This document shows, in pieces, positions 32,318 through 33,992 of a stretch of DNA of 33,992 bases. The notes under the pieces were generated by a model, which was not told where the DNA came from, did no database searches, and was given only the letters and a program-made list of their open reading frames with translations. The position numbers were made by a program, and so were the translations under genes. This stretch comes from Leptospira sp. (GTDB taxonomy: Bacteria; Spirochaetota; Leptospiria; Leptospirales; Leptospiraceae). Numbering within the stretch: position 1 is the first letter of the stretch; each line of letters starts with the position of its first letter. The stretch spans positions 1 to 33,992 of the forward strand of contig JAPZRK010000054.1 of assembly GCA_027531445.1 (NCBI GenBank), given 5' to 3'.

Positions 32318-32753
32318 GTTAGGTTTCTTTTTTGTTTTGATACTTGTATGTACAACGGATTGTTTCACTTCCAAAAGGGAGATGGATCGTTCCGATATCA
32401 AAATCAAATTGCAGGTCATATGCGATGAATTTGAGGAAGTTTTTACCTATCCTACACCACTTTCCGAGCGTAAGGATTTGCTAAGCCTACTGGGAGAACT
32501 TTCGTTAAAAGAATCTCCTTCAATCCGATTTATCTCTACCAATACAACCGAAGAAATTATGGAAATTAACGGCCGACGTACATCATGGAAAGAAGGCTGG
32601 AACATTTATCTAAATGGCGAACTTGTTTCCCCACAGGAATTGAAACGTGGAATGAAAGTTTATGAAAAGGATAAGATTTTGATTCGGTTGGAAAAAATTG
32701 AACGAGTGTTTGGTAAGCCAACCAAACACGAAACAAATGGAGAAGGTGAGTGA
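32310..32753 (+). CDS. Small exported protein, possibly a lipoprotein with a DUF4430-like domain
   Basis: 147 residues from a TTG start (32310) with AAGGA 8 nt upstream; the gene overlaps the preceding hydrolase by 8 bp. The hydrophobic N-terminus (about 3-14) is followed by cysteines 14 and 18 (VCTTDC); neither makes a classical lipobox, so lipidation is only possible. The C-terminal part, NGRRTSWKEGWNIYLNGELV, then GMKVYEKDKILIRLEK, resembles the beta-grasp DUF4430 (transcobalamin C-terminal-like) fold with its W-x-x-YxNG centre and a final edge strand. I do not recognise a precise function. A perfect hairpin follows the stop codon. Confidence 0.7.
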   Translation: MHKLGFFFVLILVCTTDCFTSKREMDRSDIKIKLQVICDEFEEVFTYPTPLSERKDLLSLLGELSLKESPSIRFISTNTTEEIMEINGRRTSWKEGWNIYLNGELVSPQELKRGMKVYEKDKILIRLEKIERVFGKPTKHETNGEGE

Positions 32754-32770
32754 CCAAAAGTTGGTCACTC
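32748..32770. terminator. Bidirectional hairpin between exported protein and fliE
   Basis: GAGTGACCAA (32748-32757) and TTGGTCACTC (32761-32770) pair perfectly around AAG. It overlaps the stop codon of the plus-strand gene (ends 32753) and lies 10 bp from the fliE stop, so it can end both converging transcripts. T-runs are short. Confidence 0.6.
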
Positions 32771-32779
32771 CAATGTTGA

Positions 32780-33160
32780 TTATCTCAATTGAGTGAGTTC
32801 TCTGTAGGCTCTGATAAAACCATCAGACATCGTTTTTGCAAAAGTGAGTGAAATTCTGGCTTTCTCGGCCGCGATCATCACTTCGTGGAGTTCGACTGAG
32901 TTCGGATCAAACACGATTTTTTGTGTCATCTCATCTGCTTCCACTTGTTGGTCATTTACTTGTTCGAAGGCTTTTTTCATCGCATTGGCAAATGTTCCCG
33001 CCACTTCGTCAGGAGATTTAGCTTCATTGATCTTCCCGTAATGGCGAGAATCGGTTCGGTTTACAGATACCTTATCCCCTGCTGGAAGAAGAGAATGTGG
33101 CCGTGCCATGTTGTTTGACGATGAGAATGAAGAAAATGAAGAAATCGGATCAATTGCCAT
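32780..33160 (-). CDS. fliE: Flagellar hook-basal body protein FliE
   Basis: 126 residues, the typical FliE size. The Ser-rich N-terminal extension (ISSFSSFSSSNN) is followed by SFAN-type family features: EVAGTFANAMKKAFEQVNDQ, then QVEADEMTQKIVFDPNSVEL, HEVMIAAEKARISLTFAKTM, and SDGFIRAYRELTQLR. The HEVMIAAEKA...YREL pattern is diagnostic. FliE joins the MS ring to the rod and helps the export gate. Here it stands without flgB and flgC beside it: the gene upstream is the SBBP protein and the next on its strand, fliF, is 1.5 kb away beyond two opposing genes. AGGA lies about 13 nt before the ATG. Confidence 0.95.
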   Translation of the reverse strand: MAIDPISSFSSFSSSNNMARPHSLLPAGDKVSVNRTDSRHYGKINEAKSPDEVAGTFANAMKKAFEQVNDQQVEADEMTQKIVFDPNSVELHEVMIAAEKARISLTFAKTMSDGFIRAYRELTQLR

Positions 33161-33239
33161 ACGTTTGCTTAAGTCCTACCATTTCTAGTGTCGGGAGGTT
33201 CTCGAAAACCTTGAGTAAAAAATATTATGTCGTATTCAA

Positions 33240-33992
33240 TTATTTTCCGATGATGGTTCCAAAGCCTGATTGGTATTCATGATAAACGGGAATATAAGGT
33301 CTCACCTTGGTCAGCCTAAATCTGGCAAACGATGATGCGCCGGAATCTATCACTGAACCAGTATAAAATCCTGCGATAATGCCTCCATCGCATGTATTCA
33401 ACATTGAAAAAGGCACACTGAAATCCGTTTCCCCTTTAAATCCATATTCAATCACTTTTCCAGAATAATCCATTTTCACGAGACCGGGTGTTGCTTTACC
33501 AGGGTTATTGGGAAAACCCTGTCCATATCCTGGATCAAAAAGAAAGGGAGAGTAGATGAAAAATCCATCTCTCCTGCCATCTTGGAAGATTCTATAAATC
33601 GAACCAGGATCATTTCCAGTTCCACCGAGGTATGTGATATAACTCGGAACTAGATTTGAATTTAGTTTCAGGAGGAATTGGTCCGCTTGGCCTTGGTAAT
33701 TTCGTGCACGAACCGAGTCCATGCCGACAAACTCACCATTTGTGACGCTGGCAAAGAGCATCTCGTTCGGAACCTCAGATTCAATTGGCAAAGGGAATAT
33801 CGGATCACTTTGTTGAATAGAAGTTTGTAAAAACGTGTGTCTTAGATAAACGCCATTTTCATCAAATTGACTGATAAAGAAAGTTTTTCTTGGCGTAGTG
33901 CCCGTATGATTTTGAACAACGTTCGCATAGCCAGAATAAAACGGTTCCGTTTCTAGACCATAGACATAGATTGTATTCGTCGATGATACAGC
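33240..33992 (-). CDS. SBBP-repeat beta-propeller protein, C-terminal part, cut by right edge
   Basis: The frame is open from 33992 to the stop at 33240, giving 250 residues; an apparent TTG start at 33791 is only internal. The visible part shows repeated short motifs of the SBBP type: STNTIYVYGLETEPFYSGYA near the edge, KTFFISQFDENGVYLRHTFL, DQFLLKLNSNLVPSYITYLG followed by GTGNDPGSIYRIFQDG, and ATPGLVKMDYSGKVIEYGFK. Each gives a GN/GG turn and a following beta strand, as in bacterial seven-bladed propellers of Leptospira. Such proteins are exported lipoproteins with unknown partners; the signal peptide would lie beyond the window. Ends 79 bp before fliE on the same strand. Confidence 0.75.
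   Translation of the reverse strand, partial: AVSSTNTIYVYGLETEPFYSGYANVVQNHTGTTPRKTFFISQFDENGVYLRHTFLQTSIQQSDPIFPLPIESEVPNEMLFASVTNGEFVGMDSVRARNYQGQADQFLLKLNSNLVPSYITYLGGTGNDPGSIYRIFQDGRRDGFFIYSPFLFDPGYGQGFPNNPGKATPGLVKMDYSGKVIEYGFKGETDFSVPFSMLNTCDGGIIAGFYTGSVIDSGASSFARFRLTKVRPYIPVYHEYQSGFGTIIGK

Noticed and set aside
33240..33791. A 183-residue protein starting at 33791
   Set aside because: The apparent start is a TTG inside a frame that stays open to the right edge with the same repeat character, so this is the C-terminal part of a larger gene.
1..33992. Mobile elements, CRISPR arrays, tRNA or rRNA genes
   Set aside because: Scanned by eye on both strands: no transposase or integrase frame, no direct-repeat array and no cloverleaf or rRNA-like block was found; a dedicated tRNA or covariance search could still reveal a small RNA.

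Overview
The window is AT-rich spirochaete chromosome, almost certainly Leptospira and probably a saprophytic-type species. That is an inference from gene content: fliE and fliF, an SBBP-repeat beta-propeller protein, many TetR-type regulators, lipoproteins with loose lipoboxes, a dapA-dapB-cdaA-ybbR cluster, and frequent TTG/GTG starts. It is ordinary, densely coded chromosome. I see no rRNA, tRNA, CRISPR array, insertion sequence or phage.

Layout. 1-4682: the 5' end of a YdcF/SanA-type membrane protein running off the left edge, a lipoprotein metallo-beta-lactamase-fold hydrolase (NAPE-PLD/UlaG type), a TetR-SRPBCC pair behind a perfect palindrome, a small six-cysteine secreted protein, and a divergent LysR / DJ-1-PfpI pair. 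4715-10006: a three-gene minus-strand operon (MMPL/RND transporter, LolA-like periplasmic protein, outer-membrane beta-barrel) with a divergent TetR, which looks like a complete envelope lipid-export route. 10106-13834: a secreted protein with SH3/Tudor-like units, then AraC-GyrI, SRPBCC, an MGMT-like protein and a GST. 13906-17676 (minus): an ankyrin lipoprotein, a cupin, a hotdog thioesterase and a NemR-like TetR with two matching GGTC operators, a four-helix membrane protein and a C-terminally shortened DUF1499 protein.

17907-26801: a Ser/Cys-rich lipoprotein, a NhaD-type antiporter, and two divergent clusters of envelope interest. On the minus strand a MraY/WecA-type polyprenyl-phosphate sugar-1-P transferase is followed by a DUF368 (PopT-type) undecaprenyl-phosphate transporter, so the enzyme that uses the carrier is paired with the one that recycles it. 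On the plus strand dapA-dapB-cdaA-ybbR are tightly overlapped, joining diaminopimelate/lysine synthesis to c-di-AMP synthesis. A hydrolase closely resembling vertebrate MEST/PEG1 converges on this operon with overlapping stop codons.

26925-33992: a multi-pass class III adenylate cyclase with an intact catalytic set, then fliF and fliE on the minus strand separated by an opposing pair (metallo-beta-lactamase hydrolase plus a small exported protein), and finally an SBBP-repeat protein cut by the right edge. The most interesting points are the RND-LolA-barrel operon, the DUF368/GT4 pairing, the cdaA operon, the NemR-type operator pair, the MEST-like hydrolase and the MGMT-like protein with PFWR where PCHR is expected.
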